This document shows, piece after piece, positions 6,856-15,112 of a DNA stretch of 36,130 nucleotides; the stretch's first letter is position 1; every line of letters starts with the position of its first letter. The position numbers and the translations under genes are program-made. The stretch covers positions 1-36,130 of the forward strand of contig JAEWDF010000109.1 of the NCBI GenBank assembly GCA_023390245.1, given 5' to 3'. The stretch is from Pseudomonadota bacterium (GTDB lineage Bacteria > Pseudomonadota > Alphaproteobacteria > Caulobacterales > Caulobacteraceae). The notes beneath the pieces are model-generated. The model had not been told where the DNA came from. It saw nothing but the letters and a program-made list of their open reading frames with translations, and made no database searches.

Positions 6856-7545
6856 ATGAAGATCATCGTCGCGGCCTCGGCCGCCCTGGCCGTGTCGTGC
6901 CTGACGCCGACCGGCCCAGTCCTGGCCCAGGATGAGGCGCCGCGCCGTCCGTCGGTCGAGGCGCTGGAGCGGATCATCGAGACGCGCACGCCCGAGACCC
7001 GCGTCGAGACGCCGGACCAGGACCGCATCACCGCCCGCCGCATCGACATCGTCGACGAGAACGGGGTCATCCGCATGACCCTGTCGGGCCAGACCCCCGC
7101 CCCGATCATCGACGGCATCCAGTACAAGCGCGTGTTCAACGTCGCCGGAATGATCCTGTATGACGAGAACGGCAGCGAGCGCGGCGGCTTCGGCACGGCC
7201 GATGTGGACGGCGGCATGGCGGTGCTGGCGCTGGACCATCCGGCCATGGACGCCATCGGCTGGCGCGTCTCGCCCGATGGGGAGGTGAGCTTCTCGATCA
7301 ACCAGGCCCCGCCGCTGGTGCGCGAGCCGGCGCTAGGGGACCGGCTGGTTCCGGGCGTGCAGACCTCGACCCGCATCAAGCTGGATGTCGCCGCCGACGG
7401 AACGCCCGCCATCGCCCTGGCCGACAAGGCCGACCGGCCCCGGCTGCGCCTGACCGTGACCGAGGAAGGCTACGGCGCCATCGAGTTCCTGAATGCCGAG
7501 GGTCAGGTGATCCACACCCTGGCGCCCGAAGCGGACGTGCGCTGA
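6856..7545 (+). CDS. exported protein with beta-hairpin repeats, unknown function
   Basis: A 229-residue protein with a Sec signal peptide (MKIIVAASAALAVSCLTPTG, probable cleavage after VLA near residue 24). The mature part contains several copies of a D-x-x-G-x-x-R-like strand-turn-strand unit: IDIVDENGVIRMTL, ILYDENGSERGGF, LDVAADGTPAIALADKADR and IEFLNAEGQVIHTL. This implies a repetitive beta fold in the periplasm or at the outer membrane. A strong AGGAGGG precedes the ATG. It sits between gshB and comM on the same strand. I know no named family; the repeated pattern resembles uncharacterised proteins in other bacteria with the same D/G/R spacing. Confidence 0.8.
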   Translation: MKIIVAASAALAVSCLTPTGPVLAQDEAPRRPSVEALERIIETRTPETRVETPDQDRITARRIDIVDENGVIRMTLSGQTPAPIIDGIQYKRVFNVAGMILYDENGSERGGFGTADVDGGMAVLALDHPAMDAIGWRVSPDGEVSFSINQAPPLVREPALGDRLVPGVQTSTRIKLDVAADGTPAIALADKADRPRLRLTVTEEGYGAIEFLNAEGQVIHTLAPEADVR

Positions 7546-7605
7546 GAGGGCTTGCCGCCGAACGCAGTTCGTGATTTGTTCTCATGATTGCATGGAGATG
7601 CAGTC

Positions 7606-9216
7606 ATGGTTGCAAGGGTGATGACGGTCGCCTTCGACGGGGTCGAGGCGCGGCGGGTGGATGTGGAAGTCCAGCTGGTCGGCGGCGACGGGCCGACCGT
7701 CTTCAACATCGTCGGCCTGCCGGACAAGGCGGTGGCCGAGAGCCGCGAGCGCGTGCGCGGGGCCTTCGCCGGCATCGGCCTGGCCCTGCCGGCCCGCCGC
7801 ATCATCGCCAACCTGGCGCCGGCCGACTTGCCCAAGGAGGGCAGCCATTTCGACCTGCCCATCGCCCTGGCCCTGATGGCGGCCATGGGGGTGATCGCGC
7901 CCGACGCCCTCGATGGCTGGGCGGCGATCGGAGAGCTTGGGCTGGACGGCCAGATCGCGCGGGTCGGCGGCGCCCTGCCCGCCGCCGTGGCGGCCGACGC
8001 CATGGGCCTGGGCCTGATCTGTCCCGAGGCGACGGGCCCGGAGGCCGCCTGGGCCGGCGGCGCGCGCATCCTGGCGCCGCGCTCGTTGATCGGCCTGGTC
8101 AACCACTTCAAGGGCCAGCAGGTTCTGCGCGCGCCCGAGCCCGGGGCCCTGGCGAGCGGCGGCGCGGTCCCCGACCTGCGCGAGGTCAAGGGCCAGGAAA
8201 GCGCCAAGCGCGCGCTGGAGATCGCCGCCGCCGGCGGGCACAACCTGCTGTTCATCGGCCCGCCGGGCTCCGGCAAGTCGATGATGGCCCAACGCCTGCC
8301 GGGCCTGTTGCCGCCGCTGACCTCGCGCGAACTGCTGGAGACCTCGATGGTCTGGTCGGTCGCCGGCCTGATCGAGCGCGGCGCCCTGACCCGCGACCGG
8401 CCGTTCCGCGCCCCTCATCATTCGGCCTCCATGGCCGCCCTGACGGGCGGCGGCCTCAGGGCCAAGCCGGGCGAGGCCTCCCTGGCGCACAACGGAGTCT
8501 TGTTCCTGGACGAACTGCCCGAATATGCGCCGCAGGCCCTGGATTCGCTGCGTGCGCCGCTCGAGACGGGAGAAATCATCGTAGCCCGCGCCAACGCCCA
8601 TGTCCGCTATCCGGCGCGCTTTCAGCTGGTGGCGGCGATGAATCCCTGCCGTTGCGGCCTGGGCGGGGCCGGGCGCGGGGCGTGCGGCAAGGCCCCGCGC
8701 TGCCAGCGCGATTATCAGAACCGGGTCTCCGGCCCGCTGTTCGACCGCATCGACCTGACGGTGGAGACGCCGCCCGTGACGGCCGCCGACATGGCCCTGC
8801 CGCCGCCGGCCGAGGGCACGGCCGAGGCGCGCGCCCGCGTCGCCGCCGCGCGCGCCATGCAGGAAGACCGGGCGCGCGAAGCCGGGCTGGATCCGTCCCA
8901 GGGCCTGAACGCCAGGACCGGCGGCGAGGCGCTGGATCGCTTCGCCACGCCGGACGAGGCCGGACGCATGCTGCTGATGCGGGCGGGGGAGGCGGGGGGA
9001 TTGACCGCGCGCGGCTGGATTCGCACCCTGCGGCTGGCGCGCACCATCGCCGACCTGGACGGAGCGACCGGCGTCCTGCGCCGCCATATCGCCGAAGCCC
9101 TGATCTACCGCCGCGCCACGATCGGCGCCGCGGCCGACTTCGACCGCCGCGCCGCCGCCCGCCCGGGCTTCGCCGAAGCGGACGCCCCGGCCCAGGCGCG
9201 GTTCCTCCACAGCTGA
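7606..9216 (+). CDS. comM: YifB/ComM family Mg-chelatase-like AAA+ ATPase
   Basis: A 536-residue protein of the ComM/YifB family. ComM in naturally competent bacteria is a hexameric helicase that promotes branch migration when incoming DNA is recombined. It has the N-terminal ChlI-like domain (MVARVMTVAFDGVEA onward), Walker A GPPGSGKS at 218-225, Walker B VLFLDELPE at about 298-306, the sensor segment AAMNPC, and the cysteine cluster CRCGLGG...CGKAPRC typical of the family. I chose this ATG because GGAG lies 8 bp upstream; an in-frame TTG six codons earlier has no such site. Presence does not prove competence, since most alphaproteobacteria carry it. Confidence 0.93.
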   Translation: MVARVMTVAFDGVEARRVDVEVQLVGGDGPTVFNIVGLPDKAVAESRERVRGAFAGIGLALPARRIIANLAPADLPKEGSHFDLPIALALMAAMGVIAPDALDGWAAIGELGLDGQIARVGGALPAAVAADAMGLGLICPEATGPEAAWAGGARILAPRSLIGLVNHFKGQQVLRAPEPGALASGGAVPDLREVKGQESAKRALEIAAAGGHNLLFIGPPGSGKSMMAQRLPGLLPPLTSRELLETSMVWSVAGLIERGALTRDRPFRAPHHSASMAALTGGGLRAKPGEASLAHNGVLFLDELPEYAPQALDSLRAPLETGEIIVARANAHVRYPARFQLVAAMNPCRCGLGGAGRGACGKAPRCQRDYQNRVSGPLFDRIDLTVETPPVTAADMALPPPAEGTAEARARVAAARAMQEDRAREAGLDPSQGLNARTGGEALDRFATPDEAGRMLLMRAGEAGGLTARGWIRTLRLARTIADLDGATGVLRRHIAEALIYRRATIGAAADFDRRAAARPGFAEADAPAQARFLHS

Positions 9217-9231
9217 GACCAAGGGACGGCC

Positions 9232-9792
9232 GTGATTGAAATGCTTCTGGTCCTGGCTGTTCAGGCGGCGCCTCCGGCCTGCGCCCTGACGGAGGCGGAC
9301 CGGCTGGCCAACCGCCGGCTGACGTTCGAGGAATTCGACCAGGGCGGGTCGGATCTGCCGCATACCGGCTGGAACCTGACCATGGCCGGCTGTCATGAGC
9401 AGGCCGTGGAAGCCGAGGCGGATTATCTGCTTCATGGTCCCGATCTGGCCGACCGCGACCGTGTGGTGGTGCGCTGGCACATGGCGCAGGGCCTGGCGCG
9501 GCTGGACCGCAACGCCGAGGCCTCGGTCGCCGCCCTTTCCGCGGTCCAGGACCTCCCGCCCCAGGAGGACGGCTTCGACTGGAACGCCTATGTCCGCGGC
9601 GTCTATGGCTATCTGGTCCGAGATCGGGCGCTTCTGGACCGGTCGCTCTCGGTCCTGCGCGCGACGCCCGGCCAGCGCAATGCGCTTAACGCGGACGCGC
9701 TGGAGCGTCTCTCGCGATGCTTCGACAAGCCCTATCTCGAAGCGCTGGAGTCGCCGGCCTGCGCCGCGACCGAGGCCTTGAGCGGTCCTTAA
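9232..9792 (+). CDS. hypothetical protein, possible helical repeats
   Basis: A 186-residue protein starting at GTG with AAGGGA 5 bp upstream. The N-terminus (MIEMLLVLAVQAAPPACA) is hydrophobic and could be a signal peptide. The rest is helical with TPR-like spacing: GWNLTMAGCHEQAVEAEADYL, then VRWHMAQGLARLDRNAEA, then AYVRGVYGYLVRDRALLDRS. Four cysteines (near 17, 54, 163 and 176) could form disulfides if it is exported. It starts 15 bp after comM, so probably shares the transcript, and is followed by the hybrid kinase gene. I do not recognise a family; related proteins are probably confined to Caulobacterales. Confidence 0.75.
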   Translation: MIEMLLVLAVQAAPPACALTEADRLANRRLTFEEFDQGGSDLPHTGWNLTMAGCHEQAVEAEADYLLHGPDLADRDRVVVRWHMAQGLARLDRNAEASVAALSAVQDLPPQEDGFDWNAYVRGVYGYLVRDRALLDRSLSVLRATPGQRNALNADALERLSRCFDKPYLEALESPACAATEALSGP

Positions 9793-9829
9793 CGCCTCTT
9801 CGTCATCCTGCCCGAGAACGGAGACGGCG

Positions 9830-11335
9830 ATGGCGCGACGGACCAGGGCGACGACGGCGGGCGATCCGGCGCAGCAGTTCCTGCGCCTGATGAGCCATGA
9901 GATGCGCACGCCGCTGAACGGCGTGATCGGCATGATCAACCTGCTCCAGCGCACTCGGCTGGACGGCGCCCAGCGGGCCTACGCCGAGAACGCCCGCCAG
10001 TCCGCCGAACATCTGCTGGGCCTGGTCAACGACCTGCTGGACTATGCGCGGCTCGACGCGGGCGCGCTGGAGTTCGATCCCGCGCCGGTGGACCTGGAGG
10101 GACTGGTGCGCGGCGTCGCCGAACTGCTCAGTCCGCGCGCCCACGACAAGGGGCTGGAGATCGCCTGGTCGGTCGAGCCGGACGCGCCCGACATCCGCGC
10201 CGACGAAGGCCGGTTGCGTCAGGTCCTGTTCAACCTGGCCGGCAATGCGGTGAAATTCACCAGCGCCGGCGGCGTCCGCATCTCGGTCGGCCGCGCCGGC
10301 GGGACCGAGGATCGTCCGATGCTGGCCTTCGTGGTCGACGACACCGGGCCAGGCGTGCCGGTCGAGGCCCGTGCGCGCATCTTCGAGGAGTTCGGCCACG
10401 CCGATTCCTCCGACGCCGCCCGCTTCGACGGCGCCGGCCTGGGTCTGGCGGTGGTGCGCAAGCTGGCCGCCGCCATGGGCGGGAGCGTCGCCATCGAGGA
10501 CCGTCCCGAAGGGCCGGGCGCCCGCTTCCGTTTCGTCGCCCCCTTCGAGGCGGTCGCCACCGCGCGCGCGCGGTCGCTGGCGGGCCGGACGGTCGCCGTC
10601 CGTTCGCCCGATCCCTTCGTCCGGGCCAGCGCCGAGGCGCAGGTCCGCGCGTCCGGCGGCGACGTGGCCGAGGGCGCGCCCGTCGTCCTGATCGACCACG
10701 CCCTGGCGGGGGGCGGCGGACTGGTCGCGCCGCCGGCGGAGGGGCGCGGCGTGGTGCTGCTGAAGCCGTCCGAGCGCGAACTGATCGACCGCTATCGGGC
10801 CGCCGGCTTCCACGGCTATCTGATCAAGCCCCTGCGCCGGGCCTCCGTGGCCGAGCGGGTCCTGGCCGCGGCCGGGGCCGAGGCCGGGCGCGGCGAGAAC
10901 GCGCCGATCCAGCCGGTCGCGGAGGACGACCGCGTAGCCCCCGTCCGCTTCGCCGGGACCCGCGTGCTGCTGGCCGAGGACAATCCCGTCGGCGCGCTCC
11001 TGGCCCGCACCCTGCTGCGGCGCGAGGGCTGCACAGTCGAGACCGCCGCCAGCGGCGAGGAGGCGGTCGCGGCGCTGAAGCGCGCCCGCTATGACATCGT
11101 CTTCATGGACATGCGCATGCCCGGCATGGACGGCCCGGCCGCCGCGCGCGCCATCCGCGCCTCGGGCGACCGCACGCCGATCCTGGCCCTGACCGCCAAC
11201 GCCTTCGCCGAGGATCGCCGCGCCTGCCTGGAGGCCGGCATGGACGACCACCTGGTCAAGCCTCTGGAGGCCGAGGCCCTGCGCGCCGCCCTGGCCCGCT
11301 GGACGAAGCGCGACATCCGCGCCAAGGTCGCCTGA
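9830..11335 (+). CDS. soluble hybrid histidine kinase with pseudo-receiver and receiver
   Basis: A 501-residue cytosolic sensor-type kinase with no transmembrane segment and no recognisable input domain. The HisKA dimerisation helix begins almost at once, with phospho-acceptor His23 in MSHEMRTPLNGV. The HATPase domain follows: N box NLAGNAVKF (135-143), G1 DDTGPGVP (170-177), G2 GAGLGLAVV (202-210). A degenerate receiver (about 250-345) lacks the N-terminal acidic pair but keeps LIDHA and YLIKPL. A standard receiver (about 377-490) has LLAEDN, phospho-acceptor Asp427 in FMDMRMPGMDG, and the conserved LVKP lysine. There is no HPt domain, so output must pass through a separate phosphotransferase. 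GGAG precedes the ATG. Its signal and partner are unknown. Confidence 0.92.
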   Translation: MARRTRATTAGDPAQQFLRLMSHEMRTPLNGVIGMINLLQRTRLDGAQRAYAENARQSAEHLLGLVNDLLDYARLDAGALEFDPAPVDLEGLVRGVAELLSPRAHDKGLEIAWSVEPDAPDIRADEGRLRQVLFNLAGNAVKFTSAGGVRISVGRAGGTEDRPMLAFVVDDTGPGVPVEARARIFEEFGHADSSDAARFDGAGLGLAVVRKLAAAMGGSVAIEDRPEGPGARFRFVAPFEAVATARARSLAGRTVAVRSPDPFVRASAEAQVRASGGDVAEGAPVVLIDHALAGGGGLVAPPAEGRGVVLLKPSERELIDRYRAAGFHGYLIKPLRRASVAERVLAAAGAEAGRGENAPIQPVAEDDRVAPVRFAGTRVLLAEDNPVGALLARTLLRREGCTVETAASGEEAVAALKRARYDIVFMDMRMPGMDGPAAARAIRASGDRTPILALTANAFAEDRRACLEAGMDDHLVKPLEAEALRAALARWTKRDIRAKVA

Positions 11336-11372
11336 ATTCAGGCGACCGTCCCGGCCGCCGCCGGAGCCGTGC

Positions 11373-13127
11373 ATGACCGACAACGCCCCTTCGACCCGAT
11401 CCGCCGGCCGGTTTGGCGGCCTGGCCGTCTATGGCGAGCGGAGGGTCTTCGTCATGCTGCTGCTGGGCTTTTCCGCCGGCCTGCCGAACCTGCTGATCTT
11501 CGACACCCTGTCGGCCTGGCTGCGCGAGAGCGGCCTGTCGTTGGGGGTGATCGGCTTCTTCGCTCTGGCGACCCTGTCCTATTCGTTGAAGTTCGTCTGG
11601 GCCCCGCTGATCGACCGGACCAGCATCCCCCTTCTGACTAAATATCTTGGCCATCGGCGGTCGTGGATGCTGATCACCCAGGCCGTCGTTATCTTCGGCC
11701 TGTGGTCGATCTCGGGTCTCAACCCCGCGACCGCCCTGCCGCAGGTGGCGCTGTTCGCGGTGCTGGTCGGCTTCTTCGGCGCCACTCAGGACATCGTCAT
11801 CGACGCCTGGCGGATCGAGGCGGCGGATGACACGCGTCACGGCGCCATGGCCGCCGCCTATCAGTTGGGATACCGCATCGCCCAGATCGTCGCCGGCGCG
11901 GTCCCGCTGGTCTTGGCTGACCTCTATAACTGGAACCTCTCCTATGCGGTGATGGCGGCCCTGATGGGATTCGGCGTCGTCGGCGTCCTATTCGCACCGC
12001 GCGAGAAGACTCATTCGATCCGCCCCATCCCTGTCTCAGGCATTCCGTCGCGTCCACGGCTGGAAGTGCTGGAGTGGATCGCCCGACTGCTAGTGATCGC
12101 CGCCGCCGCCATGGTGGTCGGTTCGGGCCTGACCGCGCAGGCCGGCCCGCTGAATGGCCTTTTGGGCCTGTTCGGCCTGGGCGCCGAGGGCCAGGCGGTG
12201 ATCACCGAGGCCTGGGCGGCGAAGCCGGAAGGGGTCTATCTGCAGGTCCTGGCCGTGTTCGGTGGGCTGGCCCTGATGGTGCTGGCCTGCTGGCCCATCC
12301 CCGGCGTGAAGACACGGCCCGGCGCCTATCTGGCGGGTTCGTTCGGCGAGCCGCTGGCCGATTTCTACAAGCGGTTCTCGGGCGTCGCCACGCTGATCCT
12401 GGCGCTGATCTGCGTCTATCGCTTGGCCGACTTCGTGCTCAACATCATGAACCCCTTCTACCTGGACCTCGGCTTCTCAAAGACCGAGTTGGCCGAGGTG
12501 CGAAAGGTGTTCGGCGTCGTGATGACCTCGCTGGGCATCTTCATCGGCGGATGGTCGGTGGCCCGGCTGGGGCTGATCCGCACCATGGTCATCGGCGCCT
12601 TCATGAGCCCGGTGTCGAACCTGGTCTTCGCCTGGCTGGCGACGCAGGGCCCCAGCCTGTCGGCCCTGACCGTCGCCATCGGGGTCGACAACATCGCCAC
12701 CGGCTACGCCGGCACGGCGCTGATCGCCTACATGTCCAGCCTGACCTCGATCGGCTTCACCGCGACCCAGTACGCCCTGTTCAGCTCCCTGTATGCGCTG
12801 CCGGGCAAGCTGATCGCTTCGCAGTCGGGCCGCATCGTCGAGGCCTCGGCCCGCGCGGCGGAAGGGGCCGGGCCATTCGCCGCCTTTCGCGGCCTGTTCG
12901 CCGGCCTGCCGGAAGGCTCGCTGGCGGGCGGCGCGGCGACCAGCGGCGTGACGCCGGCCGCCCTGGGCGCCGGCTATGTGGTCTTCTTCCTGTATTCGAC
13001 GGTCATCGGCGTGTTCGGGATCGTCCTGGCCTTCGTCGTCGCCCGCAAGCAGACGGCGCTACAGGCGCGCCAGGCCGAGGCGGAGGACGATCCCGCCGTC
13101 GCGGCGACCGAAGGACAGCCGTCCTGA
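11373..13127 (+). CDS. ampG: AmpG-family MFS muropeptide permease
   Basis: A 584-residue inner-membrane transporter of the AmpG/PAT family, which imports GlcNAc-anhydroMurNAc peptides released in cell-wall turnover. Family signatures are LLGFSAGLPNLLIFDTLSAW at the first helix, SLKFVWAPLIDR in the first loop, GATQDIVIDAWRIE, and RRSWM. At least 12 hydrophobic segments can be counted, with two extra in the middle (about 225-310) as in E. coli AmpG, and a hydrophilic acidic tail. It is longer than E. coli AmpG, partly through the middle region. In bacteria with an inducible beta-lactamase it is needed for induction. It ends 4 bp before the convergent yidB stop. GGAG is 6 bp before the ATG. Confidence 0.87.
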   Translation: MTDNAPSTRSAGRFGGLAVYGERRVFVMLLLGFSAGLPNLLIFDTLSAWLRESGLSLGVIGFFALATLSYSLKFVWAPLIDRTSIPLLTKYLGHRRSWMLITQAVVIFGLWSISGLNPATALPQVALFAVLVGFFGATQDIVIDAWRIEAADDTRHGAMAAAYQLGYRIAQIVAGAVPLVLADLYNWNLSYAVMAALMGFGVVGVLFAPREKTHSIRPIPVSGIPSRPRLEVLEWIARLLVIAAAAMVVGSGLTAQAGPLNGLLGLFGLGAEGQAVITEAWAAKPEGVYLQVLAVFGGLALMVLACWPIPGVKTRPGAYLAGSFGEPLADFYKRFSGVATLILALICVYRLADFVLNIMNPFYLDLGFSKTELAEVRKVFGVVMTSLGIFIGGWSVARLGLIRTMVIGAFMSPVSNLVFAWLATQGPSLSALTVAIGVDNIATGYAGTALIAYMSSLTSIGFTATQYALFSSLYALPGKLIASQSGRIVEASARAAEGAGPFAAFRGLFAGLPEGSLAGGAATSGVTPAALGAGYVVFFLYSTVIGVFGIVLAFVVARKQTALQARQAEAEDDPAVAATEGQPS

Positions 13128-13131
13128 CGGC

Positions 13132-13524
13132 TCAGCGCTTCAGGAAGCCGCCGATCATGTCGCCTACGCCGCCCGGCAGCTTGGCCAGCAGGTCGTCGGC
13201 GCCGTCGACCCGGCCTCCCGGCGTCAGCCGGTCGATCGCCTCGGGCAGCAGGCCGGCCAGGGTCTCGGCCGCCTGTTCGGGCGAGACGCCAAGCTTGGCG
13301 GCGAAGTCGGCCAGCGGGCCGGAGCCGATCACGGCGCGGATCTGCTCGGCGGAGATATTGGCGTTGGCGCCCTGGCCGATCCACGATTGAACCGTGTCGC
13401 CCAGTCCGGCGTGGCCGAACTTCTCCGCCAGGCCGCCGACGCCGCCCTGGCCCTTCAGCAGGTCGCCCAGACCGCCCGCCGCGTCGCCGCCCAGGCCGTT
13501 CATCACATTGTCCAGAAAGCCCAT
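13132..13524 (-). CDS. yidB: YidB family protein (DUF937)
   Basis: A 130-residue protein matching the YidB family by MGFLDNVMNGLGG at the start, LGDLLKGQGGVGGLAEKF, GLGDTVQSWIGQGANANIS (the most conserved stretch) and the C-terminal LLPEAIDRLTPGG. It has a Gly-rich N-terminus, no signal peptide and no membrane segment. The family has no established biochemical function; it is often associated with stress or stationary-phase genes. AAGGAG precedes the ATG. It lies downstream of the entericidin gene on the same strand, separated by a hairpin terminator, and converges on ampG. Confidence 0.92.
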   Translation of the reverse strand: MGFLDNVMNGLGGDAAGGLGDLLKGQGGVGGLAEKFGHAGLGDTVQSWIGQGANANISAEQIRAVIGSGPLADFAAKLGVSPEQAAETLAGLLPEAIDRLTPGGRVDGADDLLAKLPGGVGDMIGGFLKR

Positions 13525-13581
13525 GTCGTTCTCCTTCGAGACATCGGGCCGCAGCCTATCACCGAGGGATGACGGATACGA

Positions 13582-13612
13582 GAAGGGCCCCCCCGACGCC
13601 GGCGGGCCCTTC
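13582..13612 (-). terminator. hairpin terminator after the entericidin gene
   Basis: Perfect 9-bp arms GAAGGGCCC and GGGCCCTTC enclose a 13-base loop. On the minus strand the second arm runs into TTCTCGT, a weak T-tract, about 20 bp after the entericidin stop. It also lies just upstream of yidB, so it would separate the two transcripts. Confidence 0.65.
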
Positions 13613-13632
13613 GATCGAGCCTCTCGGCCGGA

Positions 13633-13770
13633 TCAGCGCTTGGCGTCCTCGGCGCCCGAGGTCACGGCCGAGCCGGCGGCCGAGACATCGCGGCCGACGC
13701 CCGAGATGGTGTTGCAGGCCGACACCGCCAGAGCGGCGGCGACGAACGACAGAGCAAGGATCTTACGCAT
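13633..13770 (-). CDS. entericidin A/B family lipoprotein
   Basis: A 45-residue lipoprotein. The signal sequence MRKILALSFVAAALAVSAC has a lipobox ending at Cys19, followed by NTISGVGRDVSAAGSAV, the entericidin signature, and a short charged tail (GAEDAKR). Entericidins are small membrane lipoproteins that in E. coli act as an antidote/toxin pair under stress; in alphaproteobacteria a single copy is usual and its role is unclear. AGGGGC precedes the ATG. A GCAAC-N16-CGTT element about 40 bp upstream is one base from the EcfG (general stress) promoter. A hairpin terminator follows. Confidence 0.9.
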   Translation of the reverse strand: MRKILALSFVAAALAVSACNTISGVGRDVSAAGSAVTSGAEDAKR

Positions 13771-13806
13771 GGCGGATGCCCCTTTGTTATGGTCAAGCTC
13801 CGTCCA

Positions 13807-13831
13807 AACGCCGAGCTTGGCCTTGGGTTGC
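13807..13831 (-). promoter_or_regulatory. candidate EcfG/SigT-type promoter of the entericidin gene
   Basis: Read on the minus strand the site is GCAAC, 16 bases, CGTT, one mismatch from GGAAC-N16-CGTT, the general-stress sigma factor consensus of alphaproteobacteria. The -10 element is about 37 bp from the start codon, giving a short leader. Only the motif is observed. Confidence 0.4.
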
Positions 13832-13893
13832 ATGGCGCGGCGCCGGATCGCGATCTCGGGCGTTGAGGCCGTGAGGCAAGGAAAGGAACCGTC

Positions 13894-14361
13894 ATGAAGA
13901 CCACCGCCATCCTGTCGCTCCTGGCCCTGACGGCCCCGATCCTGGCGGCCTGTGCCGGGTCGGCCGTCGGCGCGGGCCCGGCCCGGCCCGCCGATGGAAA
14001 CGACTGCGCCGTCATCGCGGCGGTGGCCAAGGAGCACTATCGTTTCGGCCCCGACAACGTCCCGCCGCCGCTATGGCTGGACGGGCGCGGCGGCGACTGG
14101 CGGCCCGCCTGCGACTGGAGCCGCTATGGCCTGAGCTTTCCCGAGACCTACGACCCGGACGCGCCGGTCCAGCGGGACGAGAACGGCCGGCCGCGCATCC
14201 GCTGGGTCTCGTTCAAGCCGCCGCGCTATGACGGCGAGGGAGCGCTGGTCGAGGCGGGGATCATGCACGGACCCCTGGCGGGCATGGGCGTGGAGTGCCG
14301 CGTGCGCTCGGGCGTCGCCGGCTGGACCGTGCAGCAATGCCGCAACACATGGATTTCCTGA
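13894..14361 (+). CDS. hypothetical lipoprotein
   Basis: A 155-residue protein with a lipoprotein signal peptide (MKTTAILSLLALTAPILAAC, lipid-anchored Cys20). The mature part begins with a Gly/Ala-rich linker, then CAVIAAVAKEHYRF, a WLDGRGGDWRPACDWSRYG segment, and a C-terminal CRVRSGVAGWTVQQCRNTW. Four mature cysteines (near 38, 74, 137 and 150) could form two disulfides in the periplasm. A good AAAGGAA precedes the ATG. It is divergent from the entericidin gene and lies 24 bp upstream of trmD, so it probably leads the trmD-rplS transcript. I do not recognise the family. Confidence 0.8.
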   Translation: MKTTAILSLLALTAPILAACAGSAVGAGPARPADGNDCAVIAAVAKEHYRFGPDNVPPPLWLDGRGGDWRPACDWSRYGLSFPETYDPDAPVQRDENGRPRIRWVSFKPPRYDGEGALVEAGIMHGPLAGMGVECRVRSGVAGWTVQQCRNTWIS

Positions 14362-14385
14362 CGGCTTAGGCGCTAAAGGGCGGCC

Positions 14386-15111
14386 ATGCCCTTCGTCGCC
14401 ACCGTCCTGACCATGTTCCCCGAGGCCTTTCCCGGCCCGCTCGGCGTGTCGCTGATCGGCACGGCGTGGCGCGAGAAGGGGCTGTGGAGCCTTGAAACGG
14501 TTGACATCCGCGGCTTTTCCACAGATACGCGCGGCTTCCTGGACGACACCCCCGCGGGGGGCGGCCCGGGAGCGGTGCTGAAGGCGGACGTGGTGGCCCG
14601 GGCGGTGGACAGCCTGTCGGGACCAGGACGGCCGCTTTTGTACATGAGCGCCCGGGGTCGGCCCCTGACCCAGGCGCGCGTCAGGAAATGGGCGAAGGCG
14701 GACGGGATCGTCGTGCTGTGCGGCCGTTTTGAGGGGGTGGACCAGCGGGTGCTCGACGCACGCGGGTTCGAGGAGGTCTCGGTCGGAGACGCGGTTCTCG
14801 CCGGCGGCGAGGCGGCGGCGATGGTCGCGATCGAAGCGTGCGTAAGACTGATCCCCGGAGTGCTCGGCGCGGCGGACAGCCTGTCGTCGGAAAGCTTCGA
14901 GGACGGGCTCCTGGAGCATCCGCAGTACACCCGACCGCGGACGTTCGAGGGGCGCGACATTCCCGAGGTGCTGCTGTCGGGCGACCACAAGAAGGTCGAC
15001 CAATGGCGCCAGGCGCAGCGGGAAAAGACCACGCGGGAGAGACGGCCAGATCTCTGGGCGGCGCATCTCGCCAAATCACAGGTAAGGGGCGCGAAGCCCG
15101 AGGAGAAATGA
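14386..15111 (+). CDS. trmD: tRNA (guanine-N1)-methyltransferase TrmD
   Basis: A 241-residue SPOUT-fold enzyme that methylates G37 of tRNAs reading CNN codons, using SAM, and so prevents frameshifting. Motifs of the trefoil knot are present: LCGRFEGVDQR, SVGDAVLAGGEAA and LIPGVLG, with the C-terminal GLLEHPQYTRP and LLSGDHKKVDQWR segments. Length is normal. It is followed by rplS after a single base, the standard arrangement. The usual upstream partners rpsP and rimM are not here; a lipoprotein gene takes that place. Confidence 0.96.
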   Translation: MPFVATVLTMFPEAFPGPLGVSLIGTAWREKGLWSLETVDIRGFSTDTRGFLDDTPAGGGPGAVLKADVVARAVDSLSGPGRPLLYMSARGRPLTQARVRKWAKADGIVVLCGRFEGVDQRVLDARGFEEVSVGDAVLAGGEAAAMVAIEACVRLIPGVLGAADSLSSESFEDGLLEHPQYTRPRTFEGRDIPEVLLSGDHKKVDQWRQAQREKTTRERRPDLWAAHLAKSQVRGAKPEEK

Positions 15112-15112
15112 C

